64,000 nt of DNA, taken from assembly GCF_004331435.1 (NCBI RefSeq), contig NZ_SJKA01000004.1, positions 124,001 to 188,000 on the forward strand, given 5' to 3'. The notes beneath the pieces were generated by a model. That model searched no databases and was not told where the DNA came from. It saw nothing but the letters and a program-made list of their open reading frames with translations. The number at the start of each line of letters is the position of its first letter. The first letter of the stretch is position 1. Both the position numbers and the translations under genes were made by a program. Positions 47,749-55,867 of the stretch are shown here, in pieces. The DNA is from Kribbella sindirgiensis. GTDB lineage: Bacteria; Actinomycetota; Actinomycetes; Propionibacteriales; Kribbellaceae.

Positions 47749-49377
47749 TCAACCCTGATGCGGGTAGCGGTAGTCGGTCGGCGGCGCGAAGGTCTCCTTC
47801 ATCGACCGCGGCGAGGCCCACCGGATCAGGTTCCACATCGAACCGGCCTTGTCGTTGGTACCGGACGCCCGCGCGCCACCGAACGGCTGCTGCCCGACCA
47901 CCGCACCGGTCGGCTTGTCGTTCACATAGAAGTTCCCGGCCGCGAACCGCAGGTACTCCGCCGCCTCCGCCACCGCATGCCGGTCCTGCGCGATGACAGC
48001 GCCGGTCAGCCCGTACGGCGCCGAGTGCTCCATGCCCTGCATCACGCGCGCGTAGTCCGCGTCGTCGTACACATGCACGCCGAGGATCGGCCCGAAGTAC
48101 TCGGTCGTGAAGATCTCGTCGGTCGGGTCGTCGGAGACCAGCAGCGTCGGGCGGACGAAGTACCCCTCGCTGTCGTCGTACGTGCCACCGGCGACAACGT
48201 CGATCGAGTCCGTCGCCCGGGCCCGGTCCAGCGCCACCTTGTGCTTGGCGAACGCACGGTCGTCGATCACCGCACCGATGAAGTTCGACAGGTCGGTCAC
48301 GTCACCCATGGTCAGCGACTCGGTCTCCGCGACGATGTCGTCCTTGATCAGGTTCCACACCGAGCGCGGGACATAGGAACGCGACGCCGCCGAGCACTTC
48401 TGCCCCTGGTACTCGAACGCGCCCCGCACCATCGCGGTCTTCAGCACCGCCGGGTCCGCGGACGGGTGCGCCAGGATGAAGTCCTTGCCGCCGGTCTCGC
48501 CGACCAGCCGCGGGTAGGTCTTGTACGACGCGATGTTCGCGCCGACCGTGCCCCACAGCGACTGGAACGTCTTCGTGGAGCCGGTGAAGTGGATACCGGC
48601 CAGGTCCGGGTGGGTCAGCGCCGCTTTGCTGACGTCGATGCCGTCACCGGTGACCAGGTTGATCACACCGGCCGGCAGGCCGGCGGCCTCGAACAGCCGC
48701 ATCGTCCAGTGCGCCGCGAACTGCTGCGTAGGCGACGGCTTCCACACGACGGTGTTGCCCATCAGCGCCGGCGCGGTCGGCAGGTTGCCGGCGATCGCGG
48801 TGAAGTTGAACGGCGTGATCGCGTAGACGAAGCCCTCGAGCGGCCGGTAGTCGACCCGGTTCCACACGCCCGGTGACGAGATCGGCTGGTCGCTGACGAT
48901 CTGCCGCGCGAACGCCACGTTGAACCGGAGGAAGTCGATCAGCTCGCAGGCGGCGTCGATCTCGGCCTGCTGCACGGTCTTGGACTGGCCCAGCATGGTG
49001 GCCGCGTTCAGGGTGTCGCGCCACGGGCCGGCCAGCAGGTCGGCGGCCTTCAGGAAGATCGCCGCGCGGTCGTCGAAGGACAGCGAACGCCACGACGGAG
49101 CCGCCGCCAGCGCCGCCTCCACCGCCGCCCGGCCGTCGGCCTCGGTCGCGTTCCCCAGCGTGCCCAGCACATGCGCGTGCTTGTGCGGCTGCACCACCTC
49201 GATCGGCGCACCGCCACCCACCCGCTGCTCGCCACCGATCGTGCAGGTCAGATCGATCGCTCCCGCCGCGCTGAACTCCTTGAGCTTCGCCTCCAGGCTC
49301 GCACGCTCCCCGGAACCAGGCGCATACCCCTTGACGGGTTCGTTGGCAGGCGTCGGAACAGCGGTAACCGCATCCAT
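47749..49377 (-). CDS. pruA: L-glutamate gamma-semialdehyde (1-pyrroline-5-carboxylate) dehydrogenase
   Basis: 542 residues, full length for the single-function type. Oxidises glutamate semialdehyde to glutamate with NAD in proline catabolism. Visible: FNFTAIAGN, WKPSP, FTGST, catalytic Glu in VGETGGKDF and catalytic Cys in GQKCSAASR; C-terminal FGGARASGTNDKAGS. The start MDAVTAVPTP lies after a purine-rich AGGAGC; a longer frame is non-conserved. It is 122 bp from a divergent-looking TetR neighbour on the same strand. The proline dehydrogenase gene is not in the window. Confidence 0.96.
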   Translation of the reverse strand: MDAVTAVPTPANEPVKGYAPGSGERASLEAKLKEFSAAGAIDLTCTIGGEQRVGGGAPIEVVQPHKHAHVLGTLGNATEADGRAAVEAALAAAPSWRSLSFDDRAAIFLKAADLLAGPWRDTLNAATMLGQSKTVQQAEIDAACELIDFLRFNVAFARQIVSDQPISSPGVWNRVDYRPLEGFVYAITPFNFTAIAGNLPTAPALMGNTVVWKPSPTQQFAAHWTMRLFEAAGLPAGVINLVTGDGIDVSKAALTHPDLAGIHFTGSTKTFQSLWGTVGANIASYKTYPRLVGETGGKDFILAHPSADPAVLKTAMVRGAFEYQGQKCSAASRSYVPRSVWNLIKDDIVAETESLTMGDVTDLSNFIGAVIDDRAFAKHKVALDRARATDSIDVVAGGTYDDSEGYFVRPTLLVSDDPTDEIFTTEYFGPILGVHVYDDADYARVMQGMEHSAPYGLTGAVIAQDRHAVAEAAEYLRFAAGNFYVNDKPTGAVVGQQPFGGARASGTNDKAGSMWNLIRWASPRSMKETFAPPTDYRYPHQG

Positions 49378-49499
49378 GGTGCAAGCTCCTCTACTGGGTG
49401 GGGGCCGGTGTGGGTGGGCGGCCTGCCCGTTGATGACACAAGCATGGTGCCATGACTCACCACGGGAAACGAACCTGACCACAGAACCGACCACAAGAC

Positions 49500-50045
49500 C
49501 TACTGGTCCGGTCGGGAAGTACCCACTCCACGTCGCACCATGTGCAGCATCCGTCGCACCCTGGCCGGCTCCGCGGCAGCCATTCCGGCGGCGATCTGCA
49601 GCAGGTCCATCGGGTCGACGTCCGCCCTCAGCACCCCCGCCCGCTGAGCCCGGTCGACGAGCCGCCCGACCGTCTCGGACATCGCCGCATGCCACTGTTC
49701 GTGCAGGCCGGACCGCCGCGCCGACGGCTCGAGACTACGAGCCAGATCGCCCTTCTCGGTCACATGGCGGACGAACGCCTCCAACCAGTCGAACAGTCCG
49801 TCGAGCGGGTCGCCCGTCTCGGGGACCTCGCACAGCTCCGCGACTTCCTCGGCGTACACCGCGACGATCAGGTCGTCGCGGGTCGGGAAGTGCCGGTACA
49901 GCGTCGCGTTGCCGATCTGGGCACGGCGCGCGATCTCGTCCAGCGGCGCGTGCGTGCCGACCTCGGCGAACACCGTCCGCGCGGTGCCGATCAGCTGGTC
50001 GCGGTTCCGCCGGGCGTCGGCCCGGAGGGGCTTAAGTGGGGACAT
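49500..50045 (-). CDS. TetR-family transcriptional regulator
   Basis: 181 residues. N-terminal HTH at about 14-62 (RDQLIGTARTVFAEVGTHAP, LDEIARRAQIGNATLYRHFP); C-terminal domain typical of the YsiA/AcrR group. Divergent from a small SnoaL-like gene with a 24-base dyad between them, so it probably controls that gene and itself. Confidence 0.93.
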   Translation of the reverse strand: MSPLKPLRADARRNRDQLIGTARTVFAEVGTHAPLDEIARRAQIGNATLYRHFPTRDDLIVAVYAEEVAELCEVPETGDPLDGLFDWLEAFVRHVTEKGDLARSLEPSARRSGLHEQWHAAMSETVGRLVDRAQRAGVLRADVDPMDLLQIAAGMAAAEPARVRRMLHMVRRGVGTSRPDQ

Positions 50046-50062
50046 CCTCGGTTACACTAGCA

Positions 50063-50086
50063 CTAATCGGGGACTTCCCCAGTTAG
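50063..50086. promoter_or_regulatory. TetR operator before the SnoaL-like gene
   Basis: CTAA-TC-GGGGA-CT-TCCCC-AG-TTAG: perfect arms of 4 and 5 bases with 2-base spacers, centred at 50074.5. It lies between the divergent TetR and SnoaL-like genes, 9 bases before the latter's start. Confidence 0.75.
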
Positions 50087-50094
50087 GAGCGACG

Positions 50095-50484
50095 ATGGAC
50101 GCGGCCGACCGGATCGCCATCACCGACCTGATCAATCTGCACGGGCATCTCGTCGACAGCGGCGAGCGGTACGACGCGTTGTTCACGCCGGACGTCGAGT
50201 ACGACGTGTCGGGGCTCGGGGGTGGTGTGATCGCCGGGCGGGCCGCGCTGTGGGAGGCCGGGCTCGCACTGGGCGAGAACAATCCGGTGGGGCATCACGT
50301 GACCAACATCGTGCTGACCCAGGTCGGGCCCGACGAGGTCACCGCTCGGTCCAAGGCCATCGGGATCATGGCGAACGGGAGCTGCGCGAGTCTCGTCTAC
50401 GAGGACGTGGTGGTCCGGACGCCCGACGGCTGGCTGATCAGCCGCCGGACGGTGGTTCCCAGGCGTCGTCCCTTGGGGCGGTAG
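50095..50484 (+). CDS. SnoaL-like/NTF2-fold small protein
   Basis: 129 residues of the nuclear transport factor 2-like fold. ITDLINLHGHLVDSGERYDA and LFTPDVEYDVSGLGGGVIAG are the usual N-terminal helix and strands; HHVTNIVL and SRRTVVPRRRP follow. Members isomerise, hydrolyse or bind small molecules. The ATG has AGGAGC 6 bases upstream, inside the end of the TetR operator. Likely the regulator's only target here. Confidence 0.85.
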   Translation: MDAADRIAITDLINLHGHLVDSGERYDALFTPDVEYDVSGLGGGVIAGRAALWEAGLALGENNPVGHHVTNIVLTQVGPDEVTARSKAIGIMANGSCASLVYEDVVVRTPDGWLISRRTVVPRRRPLGR

Positions 50485-50489
50485 TTCCG

Positions 50490-50972
50490 CTAGCGGCGCC
50501 AGGGCATGTGCTGGAGGGCCCAGGTGTTGCCGTCCGGGTCCTCGAACCAGGCGTAGTACACACCGCCGAGGTCCTCGGTCTCGCCGACCTTGACGCCTCG
50601 GCCGATGAGCTGTTGCCGTGCGGCCTCGATGTCCTTCACGACCAGATGCAGCGCGCGCAGAGATCCTGGCGCCATGTCCGCCATCGGCAGGCCCTTGAGC
50701 AGGCTGATCGAGCAGTACGAGCCGGGCGGCGTCAGCTGTACGACGCGGACGCCGTCGGCCGGCGACACGTCCACGTCGACAGTGAATCCGCACTGCTCGG
50801 AGTAGAACCGTTTCGCCCGATCGATATCGGACACCGGCACCGGAATCAGCTCGAGCAGAAACGCCCCAGCCGCAACCACCGGAGCACCAGGATCATCCGG
50901 AATCTCCGAAGCATCCTTAGGAATCTCAGTCCGCTCGGCTCTACCCTCTGTTCGCTCGCTGCGCTCGCTCAT
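50490..50972 (-). CDS. VOC-family (glyoxalase/bleomycin resistance-like) protein
   Basis: 160 residues. Residues about 40-155 are a vicinal-oxygen-chelate domain: LLELIPVPVSDIDRAKRFYS, LHLVVKDIEAARQQLIGRGV, YAWFEDPDGNTWALQHMPW. The first 30 residues (SERSERTEGRAERTEIPKDA) are charged and low-complexity, and may be a tail left from an upstream start. The start overlaps the ku stop (ATGA). A metal-dependent lyase or a binding protein; substrate unknown. Confidence 0.88.
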   Translation of the reverse strand: MSERSERTEGRAERTEIPKDASEIPDDPGAPVVAAGAFLLELIPVPVSDIDRAKRFYSEQCGFTVDVDVSPADGVRVVQLTPPGSYCSISLLKGLPMADMAPGSLRALHLVVKDIEAARQQLIGRGVKVGETEDLGGVYYAWFEDPDGNTWALQHMPWRR

Positions 50973-51895
50973 GCGCTCTTCTTCGTGGCTTTCTTGGCGG
51001 TTTTCTTCGCCGGGGTCTTCTTGGCGGCGGCCGCCTTCTTGGCCGGGGCCTTCTTCGCCGCGGCCTTCTTGGCGGGTGCCTTCGGAGCCTCGGCCGCACC
51101 GGACCCACCGCCCGCTCGACGCGCCTTCGCGGCCTCGACCGAGGCGCGCAGCGCGGCCACCAGGTCGACGACCTCGGCGCCCTCCGCCTCCTCTTCCTCG
51201 GACTCCGGCAGCGGCACCCCCTCGGCCTTCGCCTGAACGACCTTCTCCAGCGCCTGCCGGTACTCGTCGTGGTACTGGTCCGGGTCGAACTCACCGCGCA
51301 GCGTGTCGATGTACGACGACGCCATCGCCTTCTCCTGGGACCGGATCTCCACGTCCTCCGGCGGCGCCGCGAACGCCTTGTCCCGGATCTCGTCCGGCCA
51401 CAGCATCACCTGCAGCACCAGGACGTCGTCGACCGTCCGCAGCAGCCCCAGGCTCTCCCGGGACCGCAGCGCGACCTTGACCAGCGCATACAGCTCGGAG
51501 CCCTCGAGCGCGTCCCGGAGCAGTACGTACGGCTTGGCACCAGGTCCGCCGTCGGCCGCCAGGTAGTACGACTTCCCCAGGTACAGCGGGTCGACCTGGT
51601 CGGCCGGCACGAACTCCAGCACGTCGATGACCTTCTTGCTGGACAGCGGCAGGTCGGCGAAGTCGTCCGAGTCCAGCACCACCATCCGGCCGTCCGGCAT
51701 CTCGTACCCCTTGCCGATATCGGAGTACGGCACCTCTTCGCCGTCGATCGAGCACACCCGCTTGTACTTGATCCGGCCCCCGTCGGCGACGTGCACCTGA
51801 CGGAACGAGATGTCCTTCTCCTCGGTCGCGGAGAACACCTTGATCGGGATCGTCACCATCCCGAACGAGATGGCCCCCTTCCAGATCGCCTGCAT
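50969..51895 (-). CDS. ku: Ku protein (non-homologous end joining)
   Basis: 308 residues. The Ku core at about 1-255 (MQAIWKGAISFGMVTIPIKV, RVCSIDGEEVPYSDIGKGYE, EFVPADQVDPLYLGKSYYLA) binds DNA ends and recruits LigD. The tail (about 262-308) is made of Lys/Ala/Pro repeats such as PAKKAAAKKAPAKKAAAAKK, typical of extended actinobacterial Ku proteins and likely DNA-binding. Start set at the second ATG (AGGGAG 9 bases upstream); the first adds two residues. No ligD gene in the window. Confidence 0.94.
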   Translation of the reverse strand: MQAIWKGAISFGMVTIPIKVFSATEEKDISFRQVHVADGGRIKYKRVCSIDGEEVPYSDIGKGYEMPDGRMVVLDSDDFADLPLSSKKVIDVLEFVPADQVDPLYLGKSYYLAADGGPGAKPYVLLRDALEGSELYALVKVALRSRESLGLLRTVDDVLVLQVMLWPDEIRDKAFAAPPEDVEIRSQEKAMASSYIDTLRGEFDPDQYHDEYRQALEKVVQAKAEGVPLPESEEEEAEGAEVVDLVAALRASVEAAKARRAGGGSGAAEAPKAPAKKAAAKKAPAKKAAAAKKTPAKKTAKKATKKSA

Positions 51896-51911
51896 CGCCA
51901 TCAGCTCCCTG

Positions 51912-52433
51912 TCAGCTCAGCCCGCTACGCGGCCCCTCCGCCGCGAGCAGATCGGGGATCTCCTGTGTCGCGTACCACATCAGGTCTTCACCTTCGCACG
52001 AATCCAGGGCGAACACCGCGTCGTCGTCACCGTTGCGTGCGGCCTCCCAGAGGTCCGCGGCCTTACCGATCACCGTGGTCGCCTGCGGTGCGTCCAGATG
52101 CACGGACGCCACCGACCGCCACGGAATCACCACATGCAGCTCCAGCCGGGCGTCGCCGAGCTCCACGGACCCGTCCGCGGGCGGCACGGCGCTGACCTCG
52201 GCCGCGATCACCACCCGTCTCCGTGCCGTCCCCGGATCGGCGGCCAGCAGTCCTACCGAGGCGCGAGCCGCCTGCGCCATCGCGGCGTACTCCAGCTCCT
52301 CGTCGTCGCCTTCGACGTACCACTCGCGCAGCGCCGGCGTCACGCCGTACGCCGTCAGCGGCGCCGGGCCGATCTCGCCGGCGTTGCACACCGCACTCAG
52401 CGACGCGAGCGTGGATGGGACGTAGACCCTCAT
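51912..52433 (-). CDS. DUF6912 family protein
   Basis: 173 residues. The N-terminus MRVYVPSTLASLSAV and the core GEIGPAPLTAYGVTPALREW are the DUF6912 signature seen in many actinobacteria. No catalytic motif or membrane segment. The start overlaps the end of the WS/DGAT gene (ATGA), so they are coupled; it lies just before ku, on the same strand (16-bp gap). Function unknown. Confidence 0.88.
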   Translation of the reverse strand: MRVYVPSTLASLSAVCNAGEIGPAPLTAYGVTPALREWYVEGDDEELEYAAMAQAARASVGLLAADPGTARRRVVIAAEVSAVPPADGSVELGDARLELHVVIPWRSVASVHLDAPQATTVIGKAADLWEAARNGDDDAVFALDSCEGEDLMWYATQEIPDLLAAEGPRSGLS

Positions 52434-53887
52434 GAGCCCGCCTTCTTGGTCTGTTTCTTCCGGCCCCGGGACGCCCGGTTCCGGCTGCCCTTGGTGGTGT
52501 CCAGCAACTCGTCCAGCGCATCGGTCACACATTGGGCGAAAACGGCCAGGTCCGGCATGGCGGTGCGGTCCGCGTTCAGACCGTAGTACACCTTCCCGTC
52601 GTACGACGTGACGCCGACCGACAGGCCCTGACCGGGCATCAACGGAACCACCGGGTACGACGCGAGCATCGGGGCGCCCTGCGCGTACAGCGGGAACTGC
52701 GGACCCGGCACGTTGGTGATCACGACGTCGTCGATCGGCCGGACCGTGGCGGTCGCGACCCGGGCGGCGAGTGCATGCAGCGTGGTCGGGGCGAACCCGG
52801 CGATCCCGACCAGCGAACGGGCGCTGACCGCGCGGCCGGTGTCCTTGTGCACCTTCGTCTGGTACGAGATCTGGTGCAGCCGCATGACCGGGGAGTTCTC
52901 GCCGACCGGCAGGTTCACGCTGGAGGCGATCACCCGGGAGCCGAGCGAGGTGGGCTCGTCGTCCTCGTCGTCGCGGATGCTGACCGGGACCACGGCGCGC
53001 ACGCTCCGCGTCGGACCGACGCCCTCGCCGCGGGTCATCATCCAGGCCCGGAACGCGCCCGCGACCACGGCGAGGATCACGTCGTTGACCGTGCCGCCGT
53101 GGGCCGCACGGATGGTCCGGTAGTCCTCCAGGCCGGTCTGCACGGTGGTGAACCGCCGCTGACCCGACGTCTTCACGTGCAGTGAGCTCTCCTGCGCGTG
53201 CCGCTGCGCGACCAGCGAGCCGACCACGCCGCCGAGCACCTCGCGGACCGAGGTCGAGCCGGTCAGGCTGGCCATCTCGGCCCGGGCCAGCTCCAGGACG
53301 GCACTCGGATGCTTGGTGGCGTCGGCGAACACCCCGGCGAGCAGCTCCAGCGCGGACGGCGGGTGCTCCGGCTGCCAGGTGTCGGTCGGTGTGTCCTTGG
53401 GGTGCGCCGTCGAGTCCAGCACGACCTGGCCGATGTCGACCGTGCTGTTGCCGTCGACAAGCGCCTGATGGGACTTCGCGATGATCGCGAACCGGTCACC
53501 CTGCAGGCCCTCGACGAGGTACATCTCCCACAGCGGACGGGCCCGGTCGAGGCGCCGGGACATGATCCGGGCGACCAGCTCGAGCAGCTGCGCGTGCGTC
53601 CCGGGGCGCGGCAGGGCGGAGCGCCGGACATGGAAGGTGATGTCGAACTCTTCGTCGTCCACCCACACCGGCCCGGCGAACCGGCCGGGCACCTGCTGGA
53701 CGCGCTGCCGGTACCTCGGCACGAACGTGATCCGGTCCCGGATCAGCGCCACCAGGCTCTCGTAGTCGAACCCCTCGTCACCGTGCACCGGCGGCTCGAA
53801 GATGTCGACCGTCCCGACATGCATCGGGGTGGCCGGCGACTCGGCCTTGAGAAAGGTGAGGTCGAGCGACGTCAACCGGTCGGGCAC
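52430..53887 (-). CDS. Wax ester synthase/diacylglycerol acyltransferase family, altered active site
   Basis: 485 residues from a GTG (GAGAGGAAGG upstream; another GTG 9 bases earlier). The WS/DGAT family joins acyl-CoA to alcohols or diacylglycerol. N-terminus PDRLTSLDLTFLKAESPATP, MHVGTVDIFEPP; C-terminus VITNVPGPQFPLYAQGAPML. The catalytic HHxxxDG reads HQALVDG here: the second His, the usual general base, is Gln. So activity is doubtful, or the reaction differs. Coupled to the DUF6912 gene. Confidence 0.9.
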   Translation of the reverse strand: MPDRLTSLDLTFLKAESPATPMHVGTVDIFEPPVHGDEGFDYESLVALIRDRITFVPRYRQRVQQVPGRFAGPVWVDDEEFDITFHVRRSALPRPGTHAQLLELVARIMSRRLDRARPLWEMYLVEGLQGDRFAIIAKSHQALVDGNSTVDIGQVVLDSTAHPKDTPTDTWQPEHPPSALELLAGVFADATKHPSAVLELARAEMASLTGSTSVREVLGGVVGSLVAQRHAQESSLHVKTSGQRRFTTVQTGLEDYRTIRAAHGGTVNDVILAVVAGAFRAWMMTRGEGVGPTRSVRAVVPVSIRDDEDDEPTSLGSRVIASSVNLPVGENSPVMRLHQISYQTKVHKDTGRAVSARSLVGIAGFAPTTLHALAARVATATVRPIDDVVITNVPGPQFPLYAQGAPMLASYPVVPLMPGQGLSVGVTSYDGKVYYGLNADRTAMPDLAVFAQCVTDALDELLDTTKGSRNRASRGRKKQTKKAGS

Positions 53888-54056
53888 GGCGGTCACCTTC
53901 CTCTCAGTTCGACGGATTCTCACCCTAGCTGCCTCGACCGACAGTGGGCTGCGACACTGGCCGTACGGGAACACTGAGCTATCCGTGTTCGTCAGGCAAG
54001 AGGGTGCGTCACGCACCTGGATATGTCACATGACCCCTTGAAAGGCTCCTGGACCG

Positions 54057-54551
54057 ATGCGTTCGACGCTCACTCGCGGTGCCGCCACCGCTCTTCTGCC
54101 CGCACTCGGCATGCTGGTCCTCGCCGGCTGCGGCGGGGACTCCACCGGCGGCACCACCACTCCCTCCCCGAGCGCCCCGGCCAGTACGCCGGCATCGACC
54201 GAGCCGACCGTCCCGACCGGCACCCCGACCCCGGGCAAGCCGAACCCGACCTCGCCGTCGAACACCGCCGACCCGTCGGGTGAGCAGGCCGACGTCACCG
54301 TCGACGTCACCGTTGCCAACGGCAAGGTCAACCCGAGCGGCGCGACGATCAAGGTGAAGGCCGGCCAGACCGTGCTGGTGAAGGCGATCAGCGACGCCGC
54401 CGACCAGCTGCACATCCACGGGTACGACAAGGAGTTGCAGCTCGCTCCGGGCAAGCCCGCCTCGGTCAAGTTCACCGCGAACATGAAGGGCACCTTCGAG
54501 GTCGAGACCCACGAGAGCGGCAAGCTGGTCGCCAAGCTCGTCGTCTCATGA
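54057..54551 (+). CDS. Cupredoxin-like lipoprotein
   Basis: 164 residues. Lipoprotein signal with lipobox Cys25 (LVLAGC), a Pro/Thr/Ser-rich linker of about 50 residues and a cupredoxin-fold domain at about 75-164 (GATIKVKAGQTVLVKAISDA, LHIHGYDKELQLAPGKPASV, GTFEVETHESG). The His-x-His and the last His could bind copper, but the usual Cys of type-1 sites is missing (FEVETH). Its stop overlaps the start of a polytopic membrane protein (ATGA), suggesting a joint redox or copper role. Confidence 0.85.
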   Translation: MRSTLTRGAATALLPALGMLVLAGCGGDSTGGTTTPSPSAPASTPASTEPTVPTGTPTPGKPNPTSPSNTADPSGEQADVTVDVTVANGKVNPSGATIKVKAGQTVLVKAISDAADQLHIHGYDKELQLAPGKPASVKFTANMKGTFEVETHESGKLVAKLVVS

Positions 54552-55867
54552 TGATTCCCCTCCACGGGATCGGGGGGCGTCAGGACCTGCCGGTTCCGTT
54601 CGGGCTGGCGGTCGGTGGGGCCGCGGTCGCGGTCGCGCTGTCCTTCGTCGTCCTCGGGCTGGCCTGGCGTAGTCCGAAGTACCGCGGCAACGCGTCCGGC
54701 GTACCGTTGCCGATCGCAATCACCCGGACCGTCGACGCCGGCTGGTTCCGGTGGATCGTGCGGCTGTTCGGGCTGGCGACCTTCCTGTACGCGATGGTGT
54801 CGCTGACGTTCGGCGTCGACCGGCTGACGAACCCGATCTTCGGCTTCATCTACATCCTGGTCTGGGTCGGGCTGGTGCCGATCTCCCTGGTCTTCGGCCC
54901 GGTCTGGCGGACGCTGAACCCGCTGCGCACCGTGCACCTGCTGCTCTCGAAGCTGCTCCGCCAGCCGCCGTCCAAGGGCCTGCTCGAGCTCCCGGCCTGG
55001 GTGGGCCTGTGGCCGGCCGCGCTGGGCATCTTCGCGTTCACCTGGCTGGAACTGGTCGCGCCGGACCGCGCCACGATCCCGGTCCTGCAGGCCTGGATCG
55101 CGCTGTACGTCGTGATCACGCTGTTCGGAGCGGTCCTGTTCGGGGACCGGTGGTTCGCGCAGGGCGATCCGTTCGAGGTGTACGCGACCCTGATGTCGCG
55201 CCTGTCCCCGTGGGGTCGCCGTACCGACGGGCGTCTGGTGCTCCGCCGGCCGCTGGAGAACCTCGACGGATTGCGCGCGCAACCCGGACTCGTGGGGATG
55301 GTCGCCGCTCTGCTCGGCTCGACGGCGTACGACGGTTTCTCGAACTCGTCCGCGTGGATCGGCTGGGCGCAGAACCAGGACATCTCGATGACCTGGCTCG
55401 GGACCGGCGCGCTGATCGTCTTCGTCCTGTTCGTGCTGATCACGTACTCCGGTGCGACGGTCCTGGCCGGCCGGCTCTCCGACAGTTCACGGACCTCACT
55501 ACCGGGCCTGTTCGCGCACTCCGTCGTACCGATCGCCTTCGGGTACGTCGTCGCGCACTACCTGACCCTGTTCATCCTGGAGGGTCAGCGGACGCTGATC
55601 TACCTGAGCGACCCCCTGAGCAACGGCGCCAACATCTTCGGCACCGGCCTCCTCGCGGTGAACACCGGCATCACCAACCACAGCACGGCAATCTCGGTCA
55701 TCCAGGTAGCAGCAGTAGTCTGCGGCCACCTCCTGGGCGTCGTCTCCGCCCACGACCGCGCAGTAGCTCTGTTCCCCCGCACAAAGGCCCTAGCCGGCCA
55801 ACTCCCCCTACTGATCGTCATGGTCGGCTACACCTGCGCCGGCCTGCTCTTACTGTTCTCGTCCTGA
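54548..55867 (+). CDS. Polytopic membrane protein coupled to cupredoxin-like lipoprotein
   Basis: 439 residues with about ten hydrophobic helices (for example about 15-40, 70-95, 100-120, 150-170, 180-200, 275-300, 325-350, 390-410, 415-437). His that may bind heme or copper lie in AHSVVPIAFGYVVAHY and in CGHLLGVVSAHDRAVAL, in or beside helices. No family recognised. It overlaps the lipoprotein gene (ATGA) and its 3' end overlaps the convergent GT87 gene by 40 nt. May be an electron-transfer or copper-handling partner; that is inference. Confidence 0.85.
   Translation: MMIPLHGIGGRQDLPVPFGLAVGGAAVAVALSFVVLGLAWRSPKYRGNASGVPLPIAITRTVDAGWFRWIVRLFGLATFLYAMVSLTFGVDRLTNPIFGFIYILVWVGLVPISLVFGPVWRTLNPLRTVHLLLSKLLRQPPSKGLLELPAWVGLWPAALGIFAFTWLELVAPDRATIPVLQAWIALYVVITLFGAVLFGDRWFAQGDPFEVYATLMSRLSPWGRRTDGRLVLRRPLENLDGLRAQPGLVGMVAALLGSTAYDGFSNSSAWIGWAQNQDISMTWLGTGALIVFVLFVLITYSGATVLAGRLSDSSRTSLPGLFAHSVVPIAFGYVVAHYLTLFILEGQRTLIYLSDPLSNGANIFGTGLLAVNTGITNHSTAISVIQVAAVVCGHLLGVVSAHDRAVALFPRTKALAGQLPLLIVMVGYTCAGLLLLFSS

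Noticed and set aside
50980..51150. Apparent short tandem repeats in DNA
   Set aside because: They encode the Lys/Ala/Pro-rich tail of Ku; coding low complexity, not a CRISPR or satellite.
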